Both the position numbers and the translations under genes were made by a program. DNA of 64,000 nt, taken from the NCBI RefSeq assembly GCF_009827595.1, contig NZ_WTYT01000001.1, forward strand, positions 186,001 to 250,000, written 5' to 3'. The DNA is from Altericroceibacterium endophyticum (GTDB lineage: Bacteria; Pseudomonadota; Alphaproteobacteria; Sphingomonadales; Sphingomonadaceae). Below are positions 34,684-42,730 of this stretch, in pieces (positions within the stretch are counted from its first letter, which is position 1; each line of letters begins with the position of its first letter). The notes beneath the pieces are model-generated. The model made no database searches and was not told the origin of the DNA. It saw nothing but the letters and a program-made list of their open reading frames with translations.

Positions 34684-35340
34684 ATGAAAAAGGGTCTCGC
34701 ACTTATCGCACTGGGTTCCACAGTGGCTTTCTCGGCAGTTCCGGCCATGGCGCAGGACGCTCAGGACAATTTCTCTGGTCCCCGCATTGAAGGTCTCGTC
34801 GGCTGGGATCGTTCGCAGCCCGGCAGCTCGGTTGACGGCGATAGCGACGTTGGCATCGACGGTTTCGGCTATGGTGTCGGCATTGGTTATGATTACGCGA
34901 CGCCCAGCGGCTTTGTCGTTGGTGTGGAAGGTGAAGTAACCGGTTCCACCGCAAGCACGGAAAATGACACGTCTGCTTACGATGCCTTTGGCCTCGGCGA
35001 AGTGGAAACGGGTCGTGACTTCTATGCCGGTGCCCGCGTTGGTTATGCCGTAACGCCCAACACGCTGGTTTATGCCAAGGGTGGTTACACCAATGCGCGC
35101 TACAACCTCGTGGCAAGCGACGGCACGAACGAATTCGACGATCACCTCGATCTCGACGGCTGGCGCGTAGGTGCCGGTGTTGAACAGGCACTGTCGACCA
35201 ACACCTTCGCCAAGCTGGAATACCGTTATTCCAACTATGAAAAGGGCGAATTCGACGCCGCTGACTTGGGTGAAACTGATCGCTTTGACGTCGATTCCGA
35301 TCGTCATCAGATCATGGCCGGTTTCGGTCTGCGTTTCTGA
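34684..35340 (+). CDS. Outer membrane beta-barrel protein (OmpA-like/Opa-type porin family)
   Basis: This 218-residue exported barrel has a signal peptide KKGLALIALGSTVAFSAVPAMAQ and then an eight-strand pattern of alternating aromatic and polar residues: IEGLVGWDRS, GYGVGIGYDYA, VVGVEGEVTG, YAGARVGYAV, LVYAKGGYTNARYN, WRVGAGVEQAL, AKLEYRYSNYE and a final HQIMAGFGLRF ending in phenylalanine for Bam recognition. It resembles the porin family of Rhizobiales and Sphingomonadales surface proteins. GGAG lies upstream of the ATG, and a strong terminator follows. Function is probably structural or adhesive. Confidence 0.88.
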   Translation: MKKGLALIALGSTVAFSAVPAMAQDAQDNFSGPRIEGLVGWDRSQPGSSVDGDSDVGIDGFGYGVGIGYDYATPSGFVVGVEGEVTGSTASTENDTSAYDAFGLGEVETGRDFYAGARVGYAVTPNTLVYAKGGYTNARYNLVASDGTNEFDDHLDLDGWRVGAGVEQALSTNTFAKLEYRYSNYEKGEFDAADLGETDRFDVDSDRHQIMAGFGLRF

Positions 35341-35366
35341 TAGTCGCTATCTGACTAAAGCAATTG

Positions 35367-35399
35367 AAAAGGCCGGGGTGCATCCCCGGCCTTTTTTTT
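35367..35399 (+). terminator. Terminator after the barrel gene
   Basis: GGCCGGGG / CCCCGGCC with loop TGCAT, preceded by A4 and followed by T8. Confidence 0.92.
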
Positions 35400-35414
35400 A
35401 TTCCGTCCCGGCAC

Positions 35415-35924
35415 TCAGTCGGCTGAGATACAGCCTAGGTGCGCAGCATCCATTGCGCTGGCAATACCGCTCAGATCATATCGATCATGGAAGCGTTTGC
35501 CGGATGTGTCCGTGGCGCTGATCGTCATGCGGGAGGCGGAGCGCATCGCCTTGGCAATATTGCGGTCGGTTGCAGCATTCTTGCTCCAGGCATCGCGAGA
35601 GCGGCCTATCAACGCAAAACGCGTCCCGTCGATGCGCAGGCGTATCGAGGAGCTCGCCGAACGCTTCCGGGAAAGGCGAAAATGGATCTGGTCGCGAATA
35701 TTGCGGCCCGGCCAGACAGAGATGGAGACATAGGCTTGTTTGCTCGCATTACTGTTGCTGGCCTTGGCGATTGCATAGCAATTCAAGGGCTCGGATGATC
35801 GGAACGCGCCCCAATTTTCATATATTCCCAGACTTTCCGCATTTGTCGCACTGGCTGGCGCATTGGCCATCAGCGCCGTTAAAGTGGCACCAGCGACAAG
35901 CATTGCCTTTGACGTAAGGCGCAT
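35415..35924 (-). CDS. Hypothetical secreted protein, weakly IalB-like
   Basis: The 169-residue product has a signal peptide (MLVAGATLTALMANAPASA). The mature domain has GIYENWGAFRS, an early NCYAIA cysteine, strands with A-Y-V-S-I-S-V-W-P-G-R, a G-T-R-F-A-L-I strand, and a late LGC cysteine that could form a disulfide with the first. The order W...C...FxL...DR...A..M..A resembles invasion-associated locus B proteins, but the match is loose. The ATG at 35924 overlaps the greB stop (TGATG), so it is translated through coupling with greB. A role in envelope stress is only a guess. Confidence 0.7.
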   Translation of the reverse strand: MRLTSKAMLVAGATLTALMANAPASATNAESLGIYENWGAFRSSEPLNCYAIAKASNSNASKQAYVSISVWPGRNIRDQIHFRLSRKRSASSSIRLRIDGTRFALIGRSRDAWSKNAATDRNIAKAMRSASRMTISATDTSGKRFHDRYDLSGIASAMDAAHLGCISAD

Positions 35925-36430
35925 CACGCAGGGTAAGCCCCGTCCTGATTGACGGGATACTCTACGCGGATGACTTCCCATTCCTTTTCTCCGCCGGGGA
36001 GCCTGACCATGCGGCAATCCCCCACGGCAGCGGCACGCAGGGCCCGTGCTATGGGGGCGCTCCAGCCGACTTTGCCGCTGCTGGCATCCTGCTCATCATC
36101 CCCCACCAGCGTCAGTGTGCGCTCTTCATCATCCTCATCCGCGATCGTCACTGTTGCCCCGAACCAGACCTTTTCCCGGTCATCCTGCAGCGCAGGGTCA
36201 ACCACGCGTGCGGACTTCATCCGGCGGGCGAGGTGGGCAAGCTCCCGGTCGATTTCGCGCATGCGTTTGCGGCCATAGAGGTAATCGCCATTTTCAGAAC
36301 GATCGCCATTGCCAGCTGCCCAGCTGACGATTTCGACGATCTCAGGTCGTTCAGTACCCAGTAAATGGTCATAACGCCGCTTGAGAGCCAGAAAACCAGC
36401 GGGCGTGATAGGGTTTGATGCAGGCTTCAT
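35924..36430 (-). CDS. greB: Transcription elongation factor GreB
   Basis: This 168-residue factor stimulates RNA polymerase to cleave back-tracked RNA. The N-terminal coiled coil has ITPAGFLALKRRYDHLL and continues through the SENGDYLYGRKRMREID tip, where the GDRSENGDYLYGRK form distinguishes GreB from GreA. The C-terminal FKBP-like domain has WFGATVTIADEDDEERTLTLVG and KVGWSAPIARALRAAAVGD. The last residues are slightly extended. Its stop overlaps the following secreted-protein gene. Slt lies just upstream in the same direction, past a hairpin. Confidence 0.93.
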   Translation of the reverse strand: MKPASNPITPAGFLALKRRYDHLLGTERPEIVEIVSWAAGNGDRSENGDYLYGRKRMREIDRELAHLARRMKSARVVDPALQDDREKVWFGATVTIADEDDEERTLTLVGDDEQDASSGKVGWSAPIARALRAAAVGDCRMVRLPGGEKEWEVIRVEYPVNQDGAYPA

Positions 36431-36471
36431 AGCCGCCTGATAAACGTGCCGAGGGATGAAGGCGAGGGGGG

Positions 36472-36506
36472 TGACGGCAATAGTCGGTTCCCGACTATTG
36501 CCGTCA
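36472..36506. terminator. Perfect 16-bp hairpin between slt and greB
   Basis: TGACGGCAATAGTCGG (36472-36487) and its exact complement (36491-36506) flank a three-base loop, six bases after the slt stop codon. On the minus strand no T run follows, so it may be an attenuating or RNA-stabilising hairpin; on the plus strand GGATTTTT follows. Confidence 0.55.
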
Positions 36507-36512
36507 GGATTT

Positions 36513-38462
36513 TTAACGAAGAAAATCGCTCAGATCACGGGGCCGGCCATAGGTCGCCTTTTCGGGATAGAGCCGTTCATACACCACTGCATTTTCCAGC
36601 ACGCGCTGAACGTAATTCTTGGTCTCGAAAATCGGGATTTCTTCGATCCACTTTGTCCATTCCACAGCGCCGCGGCGCGGATCGCCATTGGCGCGCAGCC
36701 ATTTGTTCACATTGCCAGGGCCCGCATTATAGGCAGCCACGGCCAGCGGATAGTATCCGTCATAATAAGCCAGCATGCGCTGGAAATAGCCATTGCCGAG
36801 GCGGATATTATATTGAGAATCGTCGATCAGTGAGGCGGACATATATTGTATGCCGGTTTTGCCCGCTTGCTCGCGCGCGGTTCCTGGCATCAATTGCATC
36901 AGTCCGCGCGCACCGGCCCAGCTGATGGCATTCTGCGCGAACTGGCTTTCCTGCCGGGTAATCGCGTGCACCATCGTCCAATCCGCGCCTGGGGGTACGT
37001 CAAGCGTGGGGAAGGCGAACCGTGTAAAACCGGGGACACCATCCGCGCCTGCCGCTTCGCCGACATTAACCGCCAGATCACGGCGCCCGATATTCTGCGC
37101 AAGTTCCGCCACCAATTGATGCTGAGCAGGCGTTTCTGCCTGTCCGGCAATCTCGCGGTAGAAACGGATGCCCGTGCTCCACGGAGCATCACGGGCGACT
37201 TCGGCCACGGCGGCCGTCAAAGGCTGCGCGTGAAATGCGGCGCGTTCCTGCGCGGTGGGGGTGGCAGCTTGGCCATCGGCAAAATCGGGTACATCACGGC
37301 CCAGCTCCTTCAGAGCGAGCAGGCCGTAAAAGCGATCAGGATATTGCGCCGCCATTTCATAGTAACGTTTTGCAGACGCACGGTCCTGCGCCTTGGCAGA
37401 CGCAAGGCCAGCCCAATAGAAACCCTTGGAGCGGGTTTGCGGTGTTTGTGCCGCTGCACCATAGCGATAGAACAGGGGAGCGGCCTTTGCCGCGTCGCCC
37501 AGTTTCCACAGGCTTTCAGTGCCGCCCAGCCACATCAAGGATGTGTAGTCATCACGCAGTTTATAGGGCTTCGTGCTGATATCGGCTTCACCGCGAAAGG
37601 CATCATCCACGGATGCGGCAATCTTCTGGGCCGAACGCGCATCGGCGATCTTCGCGACGTTAAGCAATTCCTCAACCCATAAGGTCTGATCATAGGGGAG
37701 GGATGAGAGCAAAGGCCGATTGGCCAACATGGAAACGGCGGCTGTTGGCCGCCCCTCCAGCCGCAATTCGCGTGACCGGTTATAGAGGTAACCCGGATCG
37801 CTGAGCGCAGACGCCACATTGGTGGCGCCATCGCCGCCCTGTAAAATGGCGAGGCGCGCCTGAAACAGAGCCCGTTTGTCCGGCGAAACATAGGCCATTT
37901 GACGCGCGGCGGCATCGGGGTCGCGCTGCCAGAGCAGTGCATCCATGCGCGCGTCTTGATCGGCGCGGCTAAAATTCGCGCCGTACATGGCCAGAATCGT
38001 CGCCTCGGCGGTTTCGTTCATTCCGCCATTTCGCCAGGCCTCGCGTGCGATATTCATGGCTTCCTGTGGCCGGACAGCGCTGAGCGCGAGCGCATAATGC
38101 GCGCGCCCCTCATTGGTCTGGGGCGGGAAGCGGTCGAAAAACGCGATCAGCCGGTCAGCCGGTACATATTCATCCTGCAACCGGCTTTCCGCCGTCACGC
38201 GCAGACTCATCTCATCCGGAAAGCCCGGATTGGTGGCGAGGAAATTGGCATAGGTGCTGAAATCGAGGGACTTGTTCTTTTTCAGGCGTTCCCACTGCTG
38301 CACCGCGGCGGCCATGCGTCCGGGTTCTCTGGCGACGAGAGCTTCTCGCGCATTGTCCCAGTCACGAGTGTCAAAATTGCTCTGAGCCCCAGCCGGCGTC
38401 GATGCGCTGAAAGTGGTGGCGAGCAAAAGCGGAAGAATAGATGTACGGACCATGCTGGACAT
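36513..38462 (-). CDS. slt: Soluble lytic murein transglycosylase
   Basis: This 649-residue periplasmic enzyme cleaves glycan strands to 1,6-anhydro ends. It has a signal peptide (SILPLLLATTFSASTPAGA), a long superhelical domain of paired helices (about 30-480) that forms the doughnut, and a C-terminal lysozyme-like domain with the catalytic glutamate in HAITRQESQFAQNA, GARGLMQLMPGTA, the N-I-R-L-G-N-G-Y motif and AVAAYNAGPGNVNKW. Length and order fit Slt70-type enzymes. It is divergent from dapA, 102 bases apart. It is probably expressed alone because a hairpin follows. Confidence 0.93.
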   Translation of the reverse strand: MSSMVRTSILPLLLATTFSASTPAGAQSNFDTRDWDNAREALVAREPGRMAAAVQQWERLKKNKSLDFSTYANFLATNPGFPDEMSLRVTAESRLQDEYVPADRLIAFFDRFPPQTNEGRAHYALALSAVRPQEAMNIAREAWRNGGMNETAEATILAMYGANFSRADQDARMDALLWQRDPDAAARQMAYVSPDKRALFQARLAILQGGDGATNVASALSDPGYLYNRSRELRLEGRPTAAVSMLANRPLLSSLPYDQTLWVEELLNVAKIADARSAQKIAASVDDAFRGEADISTKPYKLRDDYTSLMWLGGTESLWKLGDAAKAAPLFYRYGAAAQTPQTRSKGFYWAGLASAKAQDRASAKRYYEMAAQYPDRFYGLLALKELGRDVPDFADGQAATPTAQERAAFHAQPLTAAVAEVARDAPWSTGIRFYREIAGQAETPAQHQLVAELAQNIGRRDLAVNVGEAAGADGVPGFTRFAFPTLDVPPGADWTMVHAITRQESQFAQNAISWAGARGLMQLMPGTAREQAGKTGIQYMSASLIDDSQYNIRLGNGYFQRMLAYYDGYYPLAVAAYNAGPGNVNKWLRANGDPRRGAVEWTKWIEEIPIFETKNYVQRVLENAVVYERLYPEKATYGRPRDLSDFLR

Positions 38463-38564
38463 TATGCCCTAAGGCTCCTTATCAGGCGCTGAACGTAATT
38501 ATACGAGGAGCCGCGATTGTGCGACTTTTCGCAGACACATGAATCAAACGCAGGAGTAGCGCAA

Positions 38565-39446
38565 ATGTTCTCAGGCTCGATACCGGCCCTGGTGACGCCT
38601 TTTCGCGATGGATCGTTCGACGAGGACGCTTTCCGTCAATTGGTCGATTGGCAGATCGAAAGCGGCTCCAAAGCGTTGGTTCCGTGTGGCACCACTGGAG
38701 AAAACTCCACCCTGTCGAATGCAGAGCATCACCGTGTGATCGAAGTTTGCGTGGAGCAGGCTGCCGGCCGGGTGCCGATTATTGCCGGTTGTGGCAGCAA
38801 CGACACGATGAACGCGCTGCTCCATATGACCTTTTCCAAGAAATGCGGCGCCAGTGCCGCTCTGGTGGTCGCGCCCTATTACAACAAGCCGAGCCAGGCC
38901 GGCATATTGGCGCATTTCTCCTATCTCGCCGAGCATAATGATCTGCCGATCATCCTGTATAATGTGCCCGGCCGGACAGTGACCGATATCGCGCCTGAAA
39001 CGGTCTGCGAACTGGCGAAGCGATATCCGGAGAACATTGTCGGGATCAAGGATGCCAGTGGTGATCTGTCCCGCGTGGTCGATCACCGGATGGGCATAAG
39101 CAAGGATTTCTGTCAGCTGTCGGGTGACGACGAACTGGCACTGCCTGCCAATGCCGCCGGTGCATCGGGCTGCATTTCCGTCACCGCCAATGTCGCACCG
39201 AAGCTCTGCGCGGATTTTCAGCAGGCCTGCGTTGAAAACGACATCGCCCGTGCGCGTGAGCTGAATGATCTGCTCTATCCGCTTCATTATGCGATGTTTG
39301 AGGATTCAAGCCCCGGCCCGGTCAAATATGCGCTGAGCCGCGTGCATGACTGGATGACCGATGAAGTCCGCCTACCGCTGGTCCCCTGCAGTGAACCGGC
39401 TCGTAAGGCGGTTGACGCGGCGCTGGAAAATGCCGGCCTGATCTGA
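38565..39446 (+). CDS. dapA: 4-hydroxy-tetrahydrodipicolinate synthase
   Basis: This enzyme is the first dedicated step of lysine and meso-diaminopimelate synthesis, condensing pyruvate with aspartate semialdehyde. The 293-residue TIM barrel has FSGSIPALVTPF, the pocket GTTGENSTL, VVAPYYNKPSQ, the catalytic tyrosine in ILYNVPGRT and the Schiff-base lysine in VGIKDASGD. I use the ATG at 38565 with CAGGAG nine bases upstream. The earlier in-frame ATG gives an unrelated lead. A terminator follows. DAP supply links it with the murein enzyme slt upstream. Confidence 0.96.
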   Translation: MFSGSIPALVTPFRDGSFDEDAFRQLVDWQIESGSKALVPCGTTGENSTLSNAEHHRVIEVCVEQAAGRVPIIAGCGSNDTMNALLHMTFSKKCGASAALVVAPYYNKPSQAGILAHFSYLAEHNDLPIILYNVPGRTVTDIAPETVCELAKRYPENIVGIKDASGDLSRVVDHRMGISKDFCQLSGDDELALPANAAGASGCISVTANVAPKLCADFQQACVENDIARARELNDLLYPLHYAMFEDSSPGPVKYALSRVHDWMTDEVRLPLVPCSEPARKAVDAALENAGLI

Positions 39447-39464
39447 TTCTTCGGTGCTGCTAAT

Positions 39465-39503
39465 AAAAAGGGCCGCCTCCCCGGGGAGTGCGGCCCTTTT
39501 TAT
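39465..39503 (+). terminator. Terminator after dapA
   Basis: A GGGCCGCCTCCCC / GGGGAGTGCGGCCC stem with one bulge, flanked by A5 and T5. Confidence 0.9.
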
Positions 39504-39519
39504 AGTTTTTGCGCAGATT

Positions 39520-41475
39520 TTACTGTGCAGGGTTATATTTCTGGACGAAATCCATCGCTTCATGCAGCATCTGGTTGCGTGTCTCGGCATGCGAGAGCCA
39601 ATGATCCTCGTTCATTAAATCAACCATCTTGTAGGGCTTTCCGGCATCCTTCAGGGCATCTGCCATGATTTTGCTGTGAACATATGGAACCACCGTGTCG
39701 TCGCGTCCATGGATCAGCAGGATCGGGGCATCGGCGTCTTCTGCATGATTTCTTGGAGAAATTTTTCCGAAATTGTTGGTCGGCCCGAACTCTTCGAGGT
39801 AATTTGCCTTGCGTCTTCTATCTATTCCAAACTGGAGATGCTCCTGGCGATAAAAGAGGCCAATGTCGCTCACAGGCGCAACCGCAACAGCGCATTTATA
39901 GATACCATGCTGGAGTGTTACCCCGGCCAAAGCGGCATAGCCGCCATAGCTGGCGCCAACGATACAGGCACGTGACGGATCGATTACGCCTTTGTCGGCT
40001 AACGCATTCAGACCGTCAGAGAGGTCCGTCTGCATTTTTCCACCCCATTCGCCATAGCCTGCTTCCTTGAAGGCATCATCGCGATTGGTTGAGCCACGGA
40101 AATTTGGCTGAAGAACAGCGTATCCACGCGATGCAAATGCTTGGGCCCACCAATCGAACTCTTCACTATCCTGACTATGAGGTCCGCCATGGGGAAGTGG
40201 AATAACCGGTAGGTTTTCTGCCTGAAGATTAAGCGGAAGAGTCAGGATGGCTTCTATCTCAAGGCCGTCTTGTGCGGTATATTCGAATGTAGAGATAGGA
40301 TTGACGCGATTTCCGATTTTTGGTCGTTCCTGACCTATCAACTTCGCTTCCAAAGTGGTGATATCGACAAGATACTGGCTTCCGCTGTCATTATTGCCAT
40401 TGGTGGACACGATGATGCGCTGAAAATCGGGAGTCCACTGATGAATAGCGAGATTACGGTCCGAAAAGGCTCTATCTATCTTCATGGCTGAGGCTTGCCA
40501 CTGTGGGGCGACGAATTGCCATGGATCATCCTGCGTGTCGTCGCGCCAACCCAAAAACCTGCTGTTTTTCGGGCTCCAATACATCGCGTCAACATTCTGA
40601 TCAGAGAGTATCTCTTCGGCTTCTCCATTCCCTGTTAGTGGAACTGTGAAGTAACGGTCATCATCAATGATAGCGGATGATTTTTCGAAATAGATTACAT
40701 TCTGGCCATTTTCGGAAAAGCCCAGAAGTGCGATGTCACCATCGTAATTCTCCCCTTCCCATATCTTGCGATTCCGGCCATTTTTTATCGTCCAGCGACC
40801 ATTGTTTCGTTCCCACTCCAATGTCGCCGCGACGTTACCGTCTTCGTCGATCAGCCAGTCACGCCACTGGGATTCGGAAGGTGAATTTGCGATTTTGCGT
40901 GCCTGATTTTTGCTCAGATCTATTTCATAGAGGGCAGGTTTAGTGCCGCCTTCATAATACCACTTTCCGTAATTGGAAAAGGTCAGTGGCATCCCGCCGA
41001 CATAGGCGAACCACCTCCCATTTTTTTGCCGAACCCCATACCATCCGAAGGTCGCGTTCATGATTTCGGGATCGTCTTGAAACACAAGCCTGAACGGCTT
41101 TTGTGGATCGACCGGAATGATCATTATATTATAGAATTCGGCGTTTTCGCGAACGAAGCGTGGATCGAGTTCCTGCGTATCGCTGCGAGTAAGGAGCAAT
41201 TGTTCGTTTCCTGCCCATGTGATACTGCGTACTTTCATGTCGCCAACCTGAAGCGCGTTGATTGGCTTCATTTCCTGATCGAACATCACGAGCATACGTT
41301 GGGAATTGATTTGTCCCAGCATTGCCAGAAGCCCCTGCGGCGACAAGGCGGTAAATTCGATCGCGGATAGACTGCCGTAGGCCTCCAGAGGAATCGATTT
41401 TTCCTGCGCATGAGGCGTTGAAGAATACCCGGCGGATAGAAGAAGAAAAAGGAAACAGTAAAATAATCTTTGCAT
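39520..41475 (-). CDS. S9 family prolyl-oligopeptidase-type serine peptidase, secreted
   Basis: This 651-residue exported peptidase has a signal peptide LFYCFLFLLLSAGYSSTPHA. Residues about 30-380 form the WD-like propeller, and 390-651 the alpha/beta-hydrolase catalytic domain with nucleophile serine in GASYGGYAALAG, aspartate in IHGRDDTVVPY and histidine in NEDHWLS. It probably cleaves small peptides in the periplasm, like acylaminoacyl peptidases. The base composition is clearly lower in GC than its neighbours (27 of 60 in one line I counted, 40201-40260). It lies between dapA and smpB on the opposite strand, which suggests an inserted gene. Confidence 0.9.
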   Translation of the reverse strand: MQRLFYCFLFLLLSAGYSSTPHAQEKSIPLEAYGSLSAIEFTALSPQGLLAMLGQINSQRMLVMFDQEMKPINALQVGDMKVRSITWAGNEQLLLTRSDTQELDPRFVRENAEFYNIMIIPVDPQKPFRLVFQDDPEIMNATFGWYGVRQKNGRWFAYVGGMPLTFSNYGKWYYEGGTKPALYEIDLSKNQARKIANSPSESQWRDWLIDEDGNVAATLEWERNNGRWTIKNGRNRKIWEGENYDGDIALLGFSENGQNVIYFEKSSAIIDDDRYFTVPLTGNGEAEEILSDQNVDAMYWSPKNSRFLGWRDDTQDDPWQFVAPQWQASAMKIDRAFSDRNLAIHQWTPDFQRIIVSTNGNNDSGSQYLVDITTLEAKLIGQERPKIGNRVNPISTFEYTAQDGLEIEAILTLPLNLQAENLPVIPLPHGGPHSQDSEEFDWWAQAFASRGYAVLQPNFRGSTNRDDAFKEAGYGEWGGKMQTDLSDGLNALADKGVIDPSRACIVGASYGGYAALAGVTLQHGIYKCAVAVAPVSDIGLFYRQEHLQFGIDRRRKANYLEEFGPTNNFGKISPRNHAEDADAPILLIHGRDDTVVPYVHSKIMADALKDAGKPYKMVDLMNEDHWLSHAETRNQMLHEAMDFVQKYNPAQ

Positions 41476-41600
41476 TTTGCACCCCTGTTTAAAGAGGTGA
41501 TTAATACTGTTTTTTAAGTCGTAAAGATCTCGCGTAAGCGGCGGCGCTTGCGGGATTACCCTTTGCAGATTGGCTGCGACGCCCTACATGGCCCATCATC

Positions 41601-42083
41601 ATGGCACGTCCCAAACCATCCACTTTCGACAAGAAAAAGACCGTTGCGGAAAATCGCCGTGCGCGGTTTGATTACCATATTGACGACACATTCGAGGCAG
41701 GGATCGCCCTGACTGGCACCGAGGTGAAGAGCCTGCGTTTCGGGGAAGGGTCAATCGCCGAGAGTTATGCCGAGATTCGCAAAGGCGAAGCATGGCTGAT
41801 CAATGCGAATGTGCCTGAATTCAGTCACGGTAACCGGTTTAATCACGAACCCAAGCGGCCGCGTAAATTGCTGCTCCACGAACGGGAAATCAATCGTCTG
41901 CACGGCGCGGTGGAGCGCAAAGGCATGACGCTGGTCCCGCTATCGGTCTATTTCAATTCCAAGGGCCGGGCCAAAGTCGAGCTGGCATTGGCCAAGGGTA
42001 AGCAGGCGCATGATAAGCGTGCGACGATGAAAGATCGCGACTGGAAGCGTGATCAGGCAAGAATATTGCGCGATCGTGGCTGA
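41601..42083 (+). CDS. smpB: SsrA-binding protein SmpB
   Basis: This 160-residue partner of tmRNA rescues stalled ribosomes. It shows [31 protein letters not shown], the conserved [20 protein letters not shown] in two parts, [13 protein letters not shown] and [24 protein letters not shown], followed by the [17 protein letters not shown] tail. That is the full family. The start is the ATG at 41601. The tmRNA gene is not within this window. dapA lies upstream beyond the inserted S9 peptidase. Confidence 0.97.
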   Translation: MARPKPSTFDKKKTVAENRRARFDYHIDDTFEAGIALTGTEVKSLRFGEGSIAESYAEIRKGEAWLINANVPEFSHGNRFNHEPKRPRKLLLHEREINRLHGAVERKGMTLVPLSVYFNSKGRAKVELALAKGKQAHDKRATMKDRDWKRDQARILRDRG

Positions 42084-42175
42084 TTCACCCGAATTATCTA
42101 ACGGCTAAACCGTATGTTCAGCCGTTACAGTGCATCATGGCTTTCGTGGATGAGTCAAATGTGTATGGGAGAATC

Positions 42176-42730
42176 ATGAAAACCCGCCTCAGCAGATGGG
42201 CAATGCGCCAAATGCCCACGCGCGAGCAGCTTGAGAAAAGCCGCTATGTGCGTCATTTGGCGCGGCGGTCTGAATTGTGGCGGCTTACCCGGCGATCTGT
42301 CCCGCGCGGTGTCGCAATCGGCCTGCTCGTCGGCATATTCGCGCTCATTCCCGGGGTGCAGATGATCGGCGCGGCGCTCATGTGCGTGCCATGCCGCGGC
42401 AATATCCCGATCGCAGCAGCGATGACATTTGTGTCCAATCCGGCGAGTACCTTCCTGATCATTCCAGCAGCTCTTTGGGTTGGCGGTCTTTTGGGCTTTC
42501 CGGTCGATATGGCTGCATTTTCCGAATTGTATCGCAATGGAGCCGGAGTAGGCGAGTGGATCGGCTGGCTGCTTTCTGATGCGGCGCCCTCCCTGGTGGT
42601 CGGACTGTTGGTCATCTCGGTGCTGGTTTCGGCCATTGGCTATTTTCTGACTATTTTTATCTGGCGCGGAATCGTGTTGCGCCGTCGGCGTCGGCGATTG
42701 AGCCGCGCAGCCCTCGCGCCTGCAGAATGA
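42176..42730 (+). CDS. DUF2062 domain-containing membrane protein
   Basis: This 184-residue inner-membrane protein of the DUF2062 family has three or four transmembrane helices and the family motif SVPRGVAIGLLVGIFALIPGVQM, split here over residues about 35-60, then NIPIAAAMTFVSNPASTF with the conserved asparagine and proline. The Arg-rich end (LRRRRRRLSRA) faces the cytoplasm. The ATG at 42176 has GGGAGAA six bases upstream, preferred over 42137. Its stop overlaps the cckA start by four bases (ATGA), so it is coupled to cckA. A function in envelope or cell-cycle signalling is inferred only from that coupling. Confidence 0.88.
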   Translation: MKTRLSRWAMRQMPTREQLEKSRYVRHLARRSELWRLTRRSVPRGVAIGLLVGIFALIPGVQMIGAALMCVPCRGNIPIAAAMTFVSNPASTFLIIPAALWVGGLLGFPVDMAAFSELYRNGAGVGEWIGWLLSDAAPSLVVGLLVISVLVSAIGYFLTIFIWRGIVLRRRRRRLSRAALAPAE

